A stretch of DNA of 64,000 nt from Planctomycetaceae bacterium (lineage in GTDB: Bacteria; Planctomycetota; UBA1135; GCA-002686595): positions 1 to 64,000 of the forward strand of contig WYBT01000026.1 in NCBI GenBank assembly GCA_011525785.1, given 5' to 3'. Positions within the stretch are counted from its first letter, which is position 1. Each line of letters begins with the position of its first letter. The position numbers were made by a program, and so were the translations under genes. Below are positions 37,526 to 46,089 of this stretch, in pieces. Under the pieces are notes generated by a model, which did no database searches, was not told the origin of the DNA, and saw only the letters and a list, made by a program, of their open reading frames with translations.

Positions 37526-37541
37526 GGCGGCGGCGACGCGC

Positions 37542-40043
37542 TCAGGGCGCGCCCAGGTGGCGGATCATGAAGCGCTCGATGCGGCCGTACTCGTCGATCC
37601 AGTGCGGTCCGTCCTCGAAGCCGTGGCCCTGGCTGGGGTACAGCATCGCGTCGAAGTCCTTGCCCAGGTCGATCAGCTTCTCGATCAGTCGGATCGAGTC
37701 CTGCGCGAAGACGTTGGTGTCGCTCATGCCGTGCAGGATCAGCAGCGGATCGACGAGCTTCTCGGCGTGGTCGATGGGCGACGAGCGCTCGTACGCGGCC
37801 GCATCGAGCGACGGGCGACCCAGGCGCGGCTGGGTGTAGCCCGACGAGTACGAGCGCCAGTCGGTGACCGAGCGCAGCGCCGCGCCGCAACTCCAGCGCT
37901 CGGGCTGCGTGAACAGCGCCATGAGCGTCAAGAATCCGCCGTAGGAGCCGCCGTAGCAGCCCACGCGCGCGGGGTCGATCACCTTGCGGCGCGCGAGCTC
38001 GTCGACGCCGAGCGCGATGTCCTCGAGCTCGAGCTTGCCCAGATGGCCTTGAACGTCGGTGCGGAAGCGCTGGCCGTAGCCCGAGCTGCCGCGGTAGTCG
38101 ACGTCGAGCACCACGTAGCCCATCTCCGCCAGGCGCGAGTGGAACATCAGGTTGACCGCGTACTCGGTCATCGAGTGCGTGACGTTCTGCAGGTAGCCCG
38201 CGCCGTGGATGAACACCACGCACGGCCGCGGGCGATCGCCGCGCTCGAGCCGCGACGAACGCGGCAGGTAGACGTGCGCCCAGACGCGCGAGCCGTCGGC
38301 GTGCTCGAGCACGAGCTGCTGCGGCAGGATCCAAGCCTGCGCTGCGAACTCGGCGCGCTGCGTGCGGGTGAGCTGGCGCTGCTCGCCGCTCGACAGGTCG
38401 ATCGTCACGAGCTCGGCCGGCTGTCCCAGGCGCTCGAGCGAGACCACCGCGAGCGAACCGTCGCGCGCCGTTCTGAGCCCGTCGAGCATCGCCGGTCCGA
38501 CGTCGATGCGGCGTTCCTGCCCCTGCGGAGTCGTGAGCACGAGATCGCGCTCACTGGGATCGGCGGGGCTGGCGATCAGCGCGTAGCCGCCGTCGGTCTG
38601 CACGAACGAGCCGACCTCGCCCTCCACGCGCGTGAGCTGGCGCACCGCGCCGGTGTGGACGTCGAGTTCGAACAGTTGCGCGCGCCCGGGCGTGCTGGAG
38701 CTCGAGAACGACTCGGACGTGAACACGATCGCGCGACCGTCGCGCCGCCAGCGCGCGCCGCCGCCGGGGCCGCCGATCCACTTGGGGTCGCGGTCGACGG
38801 ACAGGAGGCGCAGATCGCCTTCACTCCACACCCAGGTCTCGAGCACGCGATAGTCGCGCGACAGGCGGCGGAAGGCGTAGCGCGCGGGCGCGTCGGCCTC
38901 GGGCTGCGGCGCCCAACCGAGCGGCTGCAGGTGGTAGATCGAATCGCCCGGCAGCGCGAGCTCGCGCCGCGCGCCGTCGCGCGTGTTCCACATCCACAGC
39001 TTGCGCGGCGCCGGCAGGTCGTCCGCGAGGTCGCGCCGCGCGGAGAGCGTGCTCACGCGCGGCGTGAGGTAGTTGGGGACGATGTTGGGCGCGGGATCCT
39101 TGCTGCGGTCGGCCTCGACGCCGAACACGAAGCGCCCATCGGGCGAGAGGCGCTCGCTCTCGAGCCACTTGAGGTCCGCCAGGCCCTCGAGCACGAGCTT
39201 GCGCGCGCCTGTGCGCTCGAAGAAGCGCGTGGGGGACTTGCTCGCATCGCCTTCGAGTTCGCCGAACGTGCCGCCGGTGAGGAACACGCGGCTGCGGTCG
39301 TTGCTGAACTGCAGCTTGTCGATCGCCGGCTCGAGGTCCTCGCTGCGGCATTCGAGTCGTTCGAGCGTCTGCGGCGCCGCGCCGCCCGCGGGCAGCTCGA
39401 TGACGTACAGCTCCTTGGCGGTGCGCACTTCGAGTTCGCGGTCGTCGCGCGCGAAGGCCAGCGAGCGGACGTTCCCGATGCGCGCAGGGGCGGCCTCCGC
39501 GGGCGCGCCCTCGGGCGGCGGCGGCGGGTCGCGGTAGAGCACGTGCGCGGCGCGGCTGGCGGGCTCGAGGAGCAGCAGCGCGCCCTGCCATTCGACCGCC
39601 AATCGCGCGCCCGACTCGCTCCACGCGAGTGCCCCAGGCCGCTGCGGCTCGGGTTTCTCGCCCGCGGCCGGCGGAGGGCTCGGCGCGAGTTCTTCGAGCC
39701 AGCTCGCGAGCGAATTCGCCGCCGTCAACTCGTGCGGCCCGCTCCAGGTCTCGAGCAGGTGCGGCCCGTGCTCCTGCGCCCACTCCAACTGGCCCGCGGC
39801 GTCGCGCTCGACCGGCTTGAAGTCCACCAGCGCGAAGCGCCCGTCCGCACTGAGCGAGCGCAGCGACGGCGGCGAGCCGTGGATGCCGGGGATCGAAAAA
39901 ACGTCGCGCAGCGAAGGTGAGCCGCGTGCGGCGACGTGCTGGGGATCGAGGTGGCGCGGGCCGGCGCAGGCGGCCCACAGCGCGCCGGCCGAGACGGCGA
40001 GCGCGATGGGGCGAGCGCGGCCCCGCAGGGCGTGGGACGACAT
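37542..40043 (-). CDS. S9 family prolyl oligopeptidase / DPP-IV-like peptidase
   Basis: An 833-residue serine peptidase with an N-terminal signal sequence (IALAVSAGALWAACAG), a beta-propeller domain to about 560 and a C-terminal alpha/beta hydrolase domain. The catalytic triad is Ser700 in GGSYGG, Asp775 in GMSDTN and His807 in GHGF. The Tyr-rich VDYRGSSGYG segment is the usual oxyanion region. It is expected to cleave after Pro or Ala in peptides in the periplasm or at the surface. It is cotranscribed with the M24 peptidase. The divergent lepB and a structured repeat lie upstream. Confidence 0.92.
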   Translation of the reverse strand: MSSHALRGRARPIALAVSAGALWAACAGPRHLDPQHVAARGSPSLRDVFSIPGIHGSPPSLRSLSADGRFALVDFKPVERDAAGQLEWAQEHGPHLLETWSGPHELTAANSLASWLEELAPSPPPAAGEKPEPQRPGALAWSESGARLAVEWQGALLLLEPASRAAHVLYRDPPPPPEGAPAEAAPARIGNVRSLAFARDDRELEVRTAKELYVIELPAGGAAPQTLERLECRSEDLEPAIDKLQFSNDRSRVFLTGGTFGELEGDASKSPTRFFERTGARKLVLEGLADLKWLESERLSPDGRFVFGVEADRSKDPAPNIVPNYLTPRVSTLSARRDLADDLPAPRKLWMWNTRDGARRELALPGDSIYHLQPLGWAPQPEADAPARYAFRRLSRDYRVLETWVWSEGDLRLLSVDRDPKWIGGPGGGARWRRDGRAIVFTSESFSSSSTPGRAQLFELDVHTGAVRQLTRVEGEVGSFVQTDGGYALIASPADPSERDLVLTTPQGQERRIDVGPAMLDGLRTARDGSLAVVSLERLGQPAELVTIDLSSGEQRQLTRTQRAEFAAQAWILPQQLVLEHADGSRVWAHVYLPRSSRLERGDRPRPCVVFIHGAGYLQNVTHSMTEYAVNLMFHSRLAEMGYVVLDVDYRGSSGYGQRFRTDVQGHLGKLELEDIALGVDELARRKVIDPARVGCYGGSYGGFLTLMALFTQPERWSCGAALRSVTDWRSYSSGYTQPRLGRPSLDAAAYERSSPIDHAEKLVDPLLILHGMSDTNVFAQDSIRLIEKLIDLGKDFDAMLYPSQGHGFEDGPHWIDEYGRIERFMIRHLGAP

Positions 40044-40103
40044 GGCGCAGAGGCTACGGCGCGCGGGCCGCGCTGACCACGCGCTGGAGCTGCGACCTAC
40101 TGG

Positions 40104-40235
40104 AACCTTCGCGTCTTCGCGAAGGTTTCAGGGGGTCGTAGCGACCAACCAAGATCTCAGCGCGGCCGAATGCCGCGGGGCGCAGCGGCGCTCTGGCCGC
40201 TGCGCCCATTCGAAGCGGCATGAAGGCCGCGCTGA
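40104..40235 (+). repeat. Dispersed structured repeat, best-paired copy
   Basis: Hairpin A is AACCTTCGCG-TCTT-CGCGAAGGTT (40104-40127), perfect 10 bp. Hairpin B is GGTCG-TAG-CGACC (40134-40146). Hairpin C has the outer stem TCAGCGCGGCC (40157-40167) with GGCCGCGCTGA (40225-40235), the middle stem ATGCCGC with GCGGCAT, and the inner stem GGGCGCAGCGGC with GCCGCTGCGCCC around loop GCTCTG. It lies in the divergent region between the S9 peptidase gene and lepB, ending 49 nt before the lepB start. Confidence 0.9.
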
Positions 40236-40284
40236 GCGTTTGACTTCAAGAACGCCGCGCGCGCCGCTCGATCAGGGGGGCGGC

Positions 40285-40965
40285 GTGAACGAGTCCCAAG
40301 TGGAACGCGAGCAGCTCGCCCAAGCGAGCGAACCGGCGCAGGACGCGCATGCGGGCGTCGGCGAGCTCATGAGACACGAAGCTGCGGCCGCGTCCGCGCG
40401 CGCGCTGCCCGCGCAGCCTGCATGGCGACCGGCGGGCTTTCCGCTCGAGCCTCGGCGCCGTTCGACTCGCGCGCGCAGCTTCGCGCAGGCGGCGCAGGTG
40501 CTCGCGCTCGGCGCGCTCGCGTACCTGTGCCTGTTCAATCTGTCCGTCGTGCGCGGCAGCTCGATGGCGCCGCGCATCCACGACGGCGACCGCATCCTGA
40601 TCGACCACTTCTCGTACCTGTTCGGCGAGATCGCGCGCGGCGACATCGTGGTCCTCAAGTACCCGCTCGATCCGAGCGTCGACTACATCAAGCGCGTCAT
40701 CGGCCTGCCCGGCGACGAGATCGAGATCGACGTCGACGGCGTGTTCGTCAACGGCGAGCGCTTGAGCGAACCGTACGTCTCCGAGCAGGATCCCTTCGCG
40801 CGCGTGCACCTGCGCGTGAAGCAGGCGCACTACTTCGTGCTCGGCGACAACCGCCCGCGCTCCTGCGACAGCCGCGAGTTTGGGCTCGTCCCGCAGGACT
40901 ACATCCGCGGCAAGGTCGAAGTGCGCGTGTGGCCGCCGACTCGCATCGGCGCGATCGACGGCTGA
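40285..40965 (+). CDS. lepB: Signal peptidase I
   Basis: A 226-residue S26 peptidase. A 65-residue charged leader precedes one membrane helix (about 66-86). The catalytic serine is Ser93 in RGSSMAPRI. The general base is Lys136 in DYIKRVIGLPGDE, and box E is VLGDNRPRSCDSREFG. It removes signal peptides from exported proteins at the inner membrane. The GTG at 40285 is supported by a GGGGGG run just upstream; the frame continues open upstream through the structured repeat, which is not coding. It is followed 29 bp later by an SDR gene. Confidence 0.95.
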   Translation: MNESQVEREQLAQASEPAQDAHAGVGELMRHEAAAASARALPAQPAWRPAGFPLEPRRRSTRARSFAQAAQVLALGALAYLCLFNLSVVRGSSMAPRIHDGDRILIDHFSYLFGEIARGDIVVLKYPLDPSVDYIKRVIGLPGDEIEIDVDGVFVNGERLSEPYVSEQDPFARVHLRVKQAHYFVLGDNRPRSCDSREFGLVPQDYIRGKVEVRVWPPTRIGAIDG

Positions 40966-40994
40966 GGCCGGCGCGGCGCTAAGCTGCGGCCACG

Positions 40995-41717
40995 ATGGGC
41001 GAGCAGCGCGTGCGGTTGGTGACGGGCTCGGCGCGTGGACTGGGTCTGGCGGCGGCGACGCGCTTCGCCGAGCGCGGAGACAGCGTGCACGTGGTCTACC
41101 GCTCGAGCGTCGACGCGCGCGCGAAGCTCGAAGAGCGCTTCCCGGGCCGCGTGCACCGCGCGGACCTCGAGCGCGAGGACGACTGGCGCGCGCTGGTCGA
41201 GGCCGTGCTCGCGCGCGACGGCCGCATCGATGCGCTCGTCCACGCCGTGGGCGAGTACGAGTACGGCCCGGCGTCGCAGTCGACGCCCGCCGAGCTGCGC
41301 CGCATGCTCGCGAGCAACGTCGAGAGCGCCTTCCTCGCCATGGCCGCGTTGCGGCCGGCTTTGCGAGCGAGCCGCGGCTCGGCGCTGTTCTTCGGCTGCG
41401 CGGGGCTCGAAGGTCTGCGCGCGCGCAAGTCGACCGCGGCCTACGCGGCGGCGAAGAGCGCCTTGGTGGTGCTCGCGCGCTCGTGGGCAGTCGAAGAGGC
41501 GCCGTTCGGCGTGCGCGTGAACGTGCTCTCGCCGGGGTTCGCGCCGCACGAGCACGCTTCGGCGGACACGCTCGACGCCGGCGAATGGGCCGCGATTCCG
41601 CTGGGCCGGCCTGCGCGCGTGGACGAGGTCAGCGACGCGGTCGAGTGGCTGTGCTCGGACGCCGCGAGCTACGTGACCGGCGTGAACCTCGACGTCGCGG
41701 GCGGATGGATGTGCTGA
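40995..41717 (+). CDS. SDR family oxidoreductase with altered catalytic serine
   Basis: A 240-residue SDR. The cofactor motif is TGSARGLGLA (about 10-19), followed by NVESAF with the structural Asn, YAAAK with Tyr and Lys, and the C-terminal VLSPGFA. The usual catalytic Ser (NISS region) is replaced: the aligned segment reads LFFGCAG. NNAG is also replaced by HAVG. Activity may therefore be weak, different or lost. The protein is not in a fatty-acid or polyketide cluster, so it is not called FabG. It begins 29 bp after lepB and ends 69 bp before the Nudix gene. Confidence 0.8.
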   Translation: MGEQRVRLVTGSARGLGLAAATRFAERGDSVHVVYRSSVDARAKLEERFPGRVHRADLEREDDWRALVEAVLARDGRIDALVHAVGEYEYGPASQSTPAELRRMLASNVESAFLAMAALRPALRASRGSALFFGCAGLEGLRARKSTAAYAAAKSALVVLARSWAVEEAPFGVRVNVLSPGFAPHEHASADTLDAGEWAAIPLGRPARVDEVSDAVEWLCSDAASYVTGVNLDVAGGWMC

Positions 41718-41786
41718 CGCACGTCAGCGGCGCTCACCGGATCTTCATGAGACCGCGTGCGCGCCGCGAGTCACAATGACGGGGCC

Positions 41787-42356
41787 ATGGATCGACTGCG
41801 CGAACTGTTGGAGCTGCGCCTGCGAGAGCGCGAGCCGCGCCGCGACGCGCCCGAGGGCACGCCGCGCGCTGCGGTGGCGGTGATCCTCGCGCCGAGCACG
41901 CGCGGAGCGCAGATCCTCTTGATCGAGCGCGCCCAGCGCGACGGCGATCCCTGGTCGGGCCACATGGCCTTGCCCGGCGGTCGGCTCGAGCCGAGCGATC
42001 CCGACTGGCTGCACGCGGCGCTGCGCGAGACGCGCGAAGAGGTCGGGGTCGAGCTCGATCCGCGCGAGCTGGTGGGGGAGCTGGACGACCTGCGCCCCGT
42101 GACGGCGCCGGCGCGCATCGTCGTGCGGCCTTTCGTCTTCGTGGTGCCGCGTGTGCCGCAGACGTCGCTCTCGGACGAAGTCGCGCGCATCGAGTGGACG
42201 CCCCTCGACGAGCTCGCGCGCTCGCGCGGCAGCGTCGAAGTGCACCACCACGGCGCGCTGCGCTGCATGCCGGCCTACTTCGCCGGCGGCCGCGCCGTGT
42301 GGGGCATGACGCAGCGCATCTTGGAGCCGTTCCTGTCGCTGGCGCCGCTTGAGTGA
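41787..42356 (+). CDS. Nudix hydrolase, CoA pyrophosphatase type
   Basis: A 189-residue Nudix protein. The box starts GGRLEPSDPDW and ends with ALRETREEVGV, and the preceding segment WSGHMALPG is the NuCoA signature of coenzyme A diphosphatases (NudL). The C-terminal helix WGMTQRILEPFL is typical. It probably cleaves CoA or acyl-CoA to 4'-phosphopantetheine and adenosine 3',5'-bisphosphate. Its last 48 codons (42213-42356) are repeated without gaps at 51956-52099, the other end of the accessory region. The start ATG at 41787 follows a GGGGCC sequence. Confidence 0.9.
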   Translation: MDRLRELLELRLREREPRRDAPEGTPRAAVAVILAPSTRGAQILLIERAQRDGDPWSGHMALPGGRLEPSDPDWLHAALRETREEVGVELDPRELVGELDDLRPVTAPARIVVRPFVFVVPRVPQTSLSDEVARIEWTPLDELARSRGSVEVHHHGALRCMPAYFAGGRAVWGMTQRILEPFLSLAPLE

Positions 42357-42770
42357 GTGTTGAGCGAGGGCCTAGTCCGCGTCACGCACCCGCGCTTGCG
42401 GCGCGCTCGTCCTTTCACGCGCCGACAGACAGCGCGCCCACACAGCCAGTCTTGTTCACGCGCGCACTCGCGACTCGGCTCGGCGGGGAGCTGCGGCACG
42501 CGCACCGCGCACGGTCAGGGTATTGCGCAGCCGCAGTCGGTCCCGAAATCGCGTTCGCTGGAGGGCCGCAGCTACGTCGGGCGCGCGGAGGGGCTCTGGC
42601 GAAGTGAGCGAGTCGCGCGCGAGCGCCCTCGTGGGAGCAACGCGGGGATCGGCCCGTCGAGCGCGACGAGCTGAGCGGCTTCAACGCGAGGTCTCGCGGG
42701 AACCTGCCGGCGCTCGCTCCATGTCCCACTGAGACGGATGCGGCGCGGGACGGGCTGTATTCAAGCGACT
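42357..42770. other. Left junction of accessory region, no gene
   Basis: This 414-bp stretch follows the CoA-type Nudix gene. Several short frames are open, but none has a plausible start or a recognisable product. Base composition begins to fall near 42740, where the lower-GC gene on the minus strand ends. Confidence 0.5.
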
Positions 42771-43391
42771 TCAGGAGCTAGGCGGCATCCTCATCTCCAC
42801 GTCCGAACGTTCATACTCGTCCAGCGGTGTGAAGAGGAGCCTCTTCACTTTCGCGTTCTCCAGCGCGCGCTTGACGTCGTCGACAACGAGGATCTGTGCG
42901 CCCCGACCAAGCGCAATGAAGAGGTGCGAGCCGTCCCATGTCTGCTCATCGAAGTACAAGCCGCGCCAGGCGGGGGCCACGCGTGCGGGGTACTGCTTGT
43001 CGAACTTCACAGAGCGGCTGTTGTCGATACGTCCGCAACGACCGTGTACCGACAGTGCCTGGTAGCCTGCGAACGCTTGACTGTTCTTCCCGAACACTTC
43101 TATGGGAGAACTCTTCCAGCCCGAGAATCCCTGAGATCTCAGTACCTCAATGACCCGATCGGCCACAACCCACAGGGCCGCGTGTGTCGTGCTAACGACT
43201 TCCGACGGAGTACTCCGGCCCATCACCCAACGAACAACGACGTCTCCGGGATCATGCTCGCCACGCGTAATCGCGAAAACGTCCAAGTCAGGAGAGATCT
43301 CTCCCCTGAACTCACGGCTGCCTTCGTCGTGCCCGAGGACATGAATTTTGGAGAAGCCCGGAAACGAACTACGAGTGAGCTGAGTGTCCAT
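42771..43391 (-). CDS. Hypothetical protein, lower-GC accessory gene
   Basis: A 206-residue protein from the ATG at 43391; an upstream in-frame start at 43517 would add 42 residues. I do not recognise a family with confidence. The layout (WVVADRVIEVLRSQGF, a GKNSQAFAGYQALSVHG segment, SHLFIALGRGAQILVVDDV, then RLLFTPLDEY) is reminiscent of Imm11-like or double-CXXCG-type proteins that end in a small DxxVxxL-xxxxLTG helix, but this is weak. GC content and codon use (ATC/TTC with many A/T third positions) are clearly lower than in the neighbours, which suggests recent transfer. It sits at the left end of the island. Confidence 0.6.
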   Translation of the reverse strand: MDTQLTRSSFPGFSKIHVLGHDEGSREFRGEISPDLDVFAITRGEHDPGDVVVRWVMGRSTPSEVVSTTHAALWVVADRVIEVLRSQGFSGWKSSPIEVFGKNSQAFAGYQALSVHGRCGRIDNSRSVKFDKQYPARVAPAWRGLYFDEQTWDGSHLFIALGRGAQILVVDDVKRALENAKVKRLLFTPLDEYERSDVEMRMPPSS

Positions 43392-44010
43392 AGACCGTTG
43401 CGGATAACCCGGCCAAGCGTTCGCCAGAGTTCGAAGGTACTTGAGTGTCGACTGGATAGGTAGCTGCGGCGGATGCAGAGCGCCCAAGAGATGGCTGGAG
43501 CGGGTGTGGTGACGCAAAACTCCCTTTCGCTTCGGAGGTCAGGGCAGAGGCTGGTCGCCTCGTGTTCGCGTGAGCAGGCGGCGCCGCTCGAGTGTGATGC
43601 GAAGCGCCTCGCACTCAGCCGTGCGGCGAGTTCTCCGGGACGAGCGCGGACGATCCAGGGGGCTACGCAGTGGAAGGCTGGTCGCAGAGCCGAGCGTCGT
43701 GATCGGCAGACGCGCGAGCGTCGACCGGCGCGTGCGCGCGCGGCTGGCGACCTTGCTGTTCGGTATGGCGGGTGACTGACCGTGCGCGCTGCTCACCCGA
43801 CTCGGCGACGTCGGCATCGGTGAGCGGCGCGGCGAGCTGGGAGAGCGGCATGAGGGTGCAGCTCGGCGAGATGAGGGCGTCGTCGAGTTCGAGTGCGCGC
43901 ATTGGATCGATCCGATGAGGCGCTGCGAACTCAGGTCGAACTATCGATTGAAGCCAAGGCGAGGTGTCGACGAACGGCTCTCCTCGAGCTCCTGCGCCAG
44001 GGGCTCCGAA
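43392..44010. other. Intergenic stretch in the island, nothing supportable
   Basis: No gene is supported. One minus-strand frame at 43663-43902 has acceptable composition (LDDALISPSCTLMPLSQLAAP) but no ribosome site and no recognised family, so it is left out. Confidence 0.45.
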
Positions 44011-45018
44011 CTAGCCGCCCGCATCGCGGTGTTCGCACAGGCGCGCAGCGACTTGTCGGACTCGCGACTCCACCGCACCCGTGACTTCGATCCAGGGCCA
44101 GGAGCGTCGCTCCAGTTCGGCGCGATACCACGCGTGTTGGTGGGACCTAAAGGCCGCATCCTGGCGCGTGCCGTCCTGCACGAAGGGAAAGTCGGGCGCG
44201 CAGAGCACGTGCAGGTCGTAGGCGCGCTCGGCCAGCGTTTCGAGTTCGGGTTCGGCGCGGCCGAAGAGGTGGCAGCTGTAGAGCAGCGTCGTCAGCGGCG
44301 ACGTGTCACAGAAGAGGTAGCGCTCGGAGCTCCGCGCTGCAGCCTCCTCGCGTGCGATCTGGGTGCGGGCGATGTACAGCATGTCGGCGAACTCGAGTCG
44401 ACCTTCGCGCTCGTCCCACAGGTCACGTCCGTACTCGGCAACGTGTTGGGTTCTGAAGTGTCCGGCGAGAGCCGTGGCGAGAGTGCTCTTGCCGCTCGAT
44501 TCTCCGCCGAGCAGCGCGATGCGCTGCACGAAGTCGGCGTACACGAGGGGAGAGAGCTGATCGCGGCGGGCGTGGACATCGGCGCGCAGCTCCGTGCCCG
44601 AGACGGGATGCGAGCGGCGTGCGGCGTCGACGGACACATGGACGACCGGATGCGCGAACAGTCGCGAGAGCTCACGCGCGAAGCCATCGCCATAGGACTC
44701 GCTCGTGAACACGGCGTCGACCGTCGTGCGCCAACGCTCGCGACAGATCTGCGCGACGAAGCGGCGGTGCGTGAGCTCGTCGGCGTCGTTGGGAGGCGCC
44801 TCGTGCGCAGCGAGCACGAGGGAATTCGCGCTCGGGAAGAGCTCGGCCAACCAACGTCGGCGCCGCTCGGGTTCACAGCCGGCGAACTCGGGGCTCGTGT
44901 AGCTGAGGACGAAGCCTTCGCGGCACGAGTCCAGCATCGTGCGGATCGTGAGCTCGTGTCCGCGGTGCAGCGGACAGAACTTGCCGACGACGAGTCCGCG
45001 CGCGAACGACCGAGTCAT
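44011..45018 (-). CDS. nadR: NadR-like NMN adenylyltransferase / ribosylnicotinamide kinase
   Basis: A 335-residue bifunctional NAD-salvage enzyme. The N-terminal nucleotidyltransferase domain has GKFCPLHRGHE (His18-x-x-His21, HxGH type). The kinase domain begins at about 165 with Walker A GGESSGKS (171-178) and continues through AEYGRDLWDE and FCDTSPLTT. It lacks the helix-turn-helix domain of enterobacterial NadR, so it is enzymatic only. It would phosphorylate nicotinamide riboside taken up by PnuC and convert NMN to NAD+. Its ATG overlaps the pnuC stop in ATGA, so the two are translationally coupled. Confidence 0.93.
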   Translation of the reverse strand: MTRSFARGLVVGKFCPLHRGHELTIRTMLDSCREGFVLSYTSPEFAGCEPERRRRWLAELFPSANSLVLAAHEAPPNDADELTHRRFVAQICRERWRTTVDAVFTSESYGDGFARELSRLFAHPVVHVSVDAARRSHPVSGTELRADVHARRDQLSPLVYADFVQRIALLGGESSGKSTLATALAGHFRTQHVAEYGRDLWDEREGRLEFADMLYIARTQIAREEAAARSSERYLFCDTSPLTTLLYSCHLFGRAEPELETLAERAYDLHVLCAPDFPFVQDGTRQDAAFRSHQHAWYRAELERRSWPWIEVTGAVESRVRQVAARLCEHRDAGG

Positions 45019-45563
45019 TGCGCGGCGAGTCGGCGCCAATGGCGCACGGCGATCAAGGCGTTGATCCAGAAGCCGGTGTACAGGAGGCCGGTGAGGATCA
45101 GTCCGCGGTGAATGAAGAGCGGCGCAGCGATCGTGTTCACGAGCAGCCAGAAGTACCAGGTCTCGACGCGCCGCCGCATCAGCAGCAGTTGTGCGAGGAC
45201 GCTGAACACGAGTACGAGCGAGTCAGGGACCGGCGCAAAGGCGTCGGTGTAGCGGTGCAGCAACGCGCTGTAGCCGGCGGCCAGGAGCAGCGCGATCACG
45301 AGGTACGTAAGCAGCGCGCGCGCGCCCGTTCGTGCCACCGGACGTTGGTCGCCGCGGGCCCAGTTCTTCCAGCCGATGATGCTCGTGAAGACGAAGAAGA
45401 CCTGCAGAGTCGCATCGGCGTAGAGCTGCGTCCCGAAGAACAGCCAGCCGTACAGCACGCACCCCACGATCCCCGTCCACCACGTGTGCACGCTGTTGCG
45501 CCCCGCGAGCACGATCGAGAGCGCGTTGACGGCGTTGGCGCCGATCTCGAGCGGGCTGATCAC
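45015..45563 (-). CDS. pnuC: Nicotinamide riboside transporter PnuC
   Basis: A 182-residue membrane protein with seven predicted helices and PnuC motifs: ANAVNALSIVLAGRNSVHTWW, YADATLQVFFVFTSIIGWKNW and WLLVNTIAAPLFIHRGL. These match the Trp-rich substrate site of NR transporters. It performs facilitated uptake of nicotinamide riboside, trapped by NadR kinase activity. The GTG start at 45563 is preceded by GAAGGAGA. It overlaps nadR by 4 bp. The next gene upstream on the same strand is the TIR-STAND protein, 523 bp away. Confidence 0.93.
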   Translation of the reverse strand: MISPLEIGANAVNALSIVLAGRNSVHTWWTGIVGCVLYGWLFFGTQLYADATLQVFFVFTSIIGWKNWARGDQRPVARTGARALLTYLVIALLLAAGYSALLHRYTDAFAPVPDSLVLVFSVLAQLLLMRRRVETWYFWLLVNTIAAPLFIHRGLILTGLLYTGFWINALIAVRHWRRLAAQ

Positions 45564-46059
45564 GCGAGCAAGTCTCCTTCGGGTGGTCTCGTGTCGAGCG
45601 TCCCGCTCGGAGACGAGGGCTCAGGACTGGAAGTAGATGGACACCGCTGCGTCGACCGACAAGGCGTACAGCAGGACGATGGCGGCGGCGTCGCTGGCGC
45701 GCTGCAGGAACTCGGACAGGCGCGAACGGCGTTGTTGCACGGCCTGCACCCGCGCGGCCCGTCGCAAGCATCGCCATAGCGTTCGGGTCGATCTGGCGAA
45801 CGGACACTCCGAGCGGTTGACATCCGCCGGATGCGGCCACTGTCGACCGCGTTGCGGAGGTCCGCGGCGGCGGGCGGATCGGTCAAGGGGCATGAGGGGC
45901 AAGTCGCAGGTTTCGGTGGTCGCGCTGGCGTGCTGCTCGAGGCGCGCTCGGGCCGTGGCGTGAACGCTCTGGCCATGACCGTCACTGCCCGCCGGCGCCG
46001 GTCGCGGGCGTTGAACGTGGGCGGCGGAGCGCGGCGCCGCGGCGCAGGCGAGTCGCCGC
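45564..46059. other. Gap between pnuC and the TIR gene, possible remnant
   Basis: No intact gene is supported. On the minus strand around 45621-45770 a frame encodes a helix-forming stretch followed by a hydrophobic end (DAAAIVLLYALSVDAAVSIY). It could be the last part of a decayed membrane protein, but it has no start. Confidence 0.4.
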
Positions 46060-46089
46060 GCACGAAACGAAGACCAGCTTCTCGCTCAT
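46060..46089 (-). pseudogene. 5' stub of a second TIR-STAND gene copy
   Basis: Starting at the ATG at 46089, ten codons read MSEKLVFVSC and match the first ten codons of the intact TIR gene (MSKKLVFVSY) at 27 of 30 bases. Similarity then stops. The ATG overlaps the stop of the intact gene by ATGA, exactly as the intact gene overlaps the fragment before it. It is the beginning of a lost downstream copy. Confidence 0.85.

Noticed and set aside
40995..41717. Calling the SDR FabG
   Set aside because: Catalytic Ser and NNAG are altered and no acyl carrier or fatty-acid gene is nearby.
43500..43565. Possible further copy of the structured repeat (CCTTTCGCTTCGGAGG, then GGTCG)
   Set aside because: Only a loose match to hairpin A; hairpins B and C cannot be formed.
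43663..43902. Possible 79-residue gene on the minus strand in the island
   Set aside because: Composition is acceptable, but there is no ribosome site, no recognised family and the second half is Arg/His-rich.
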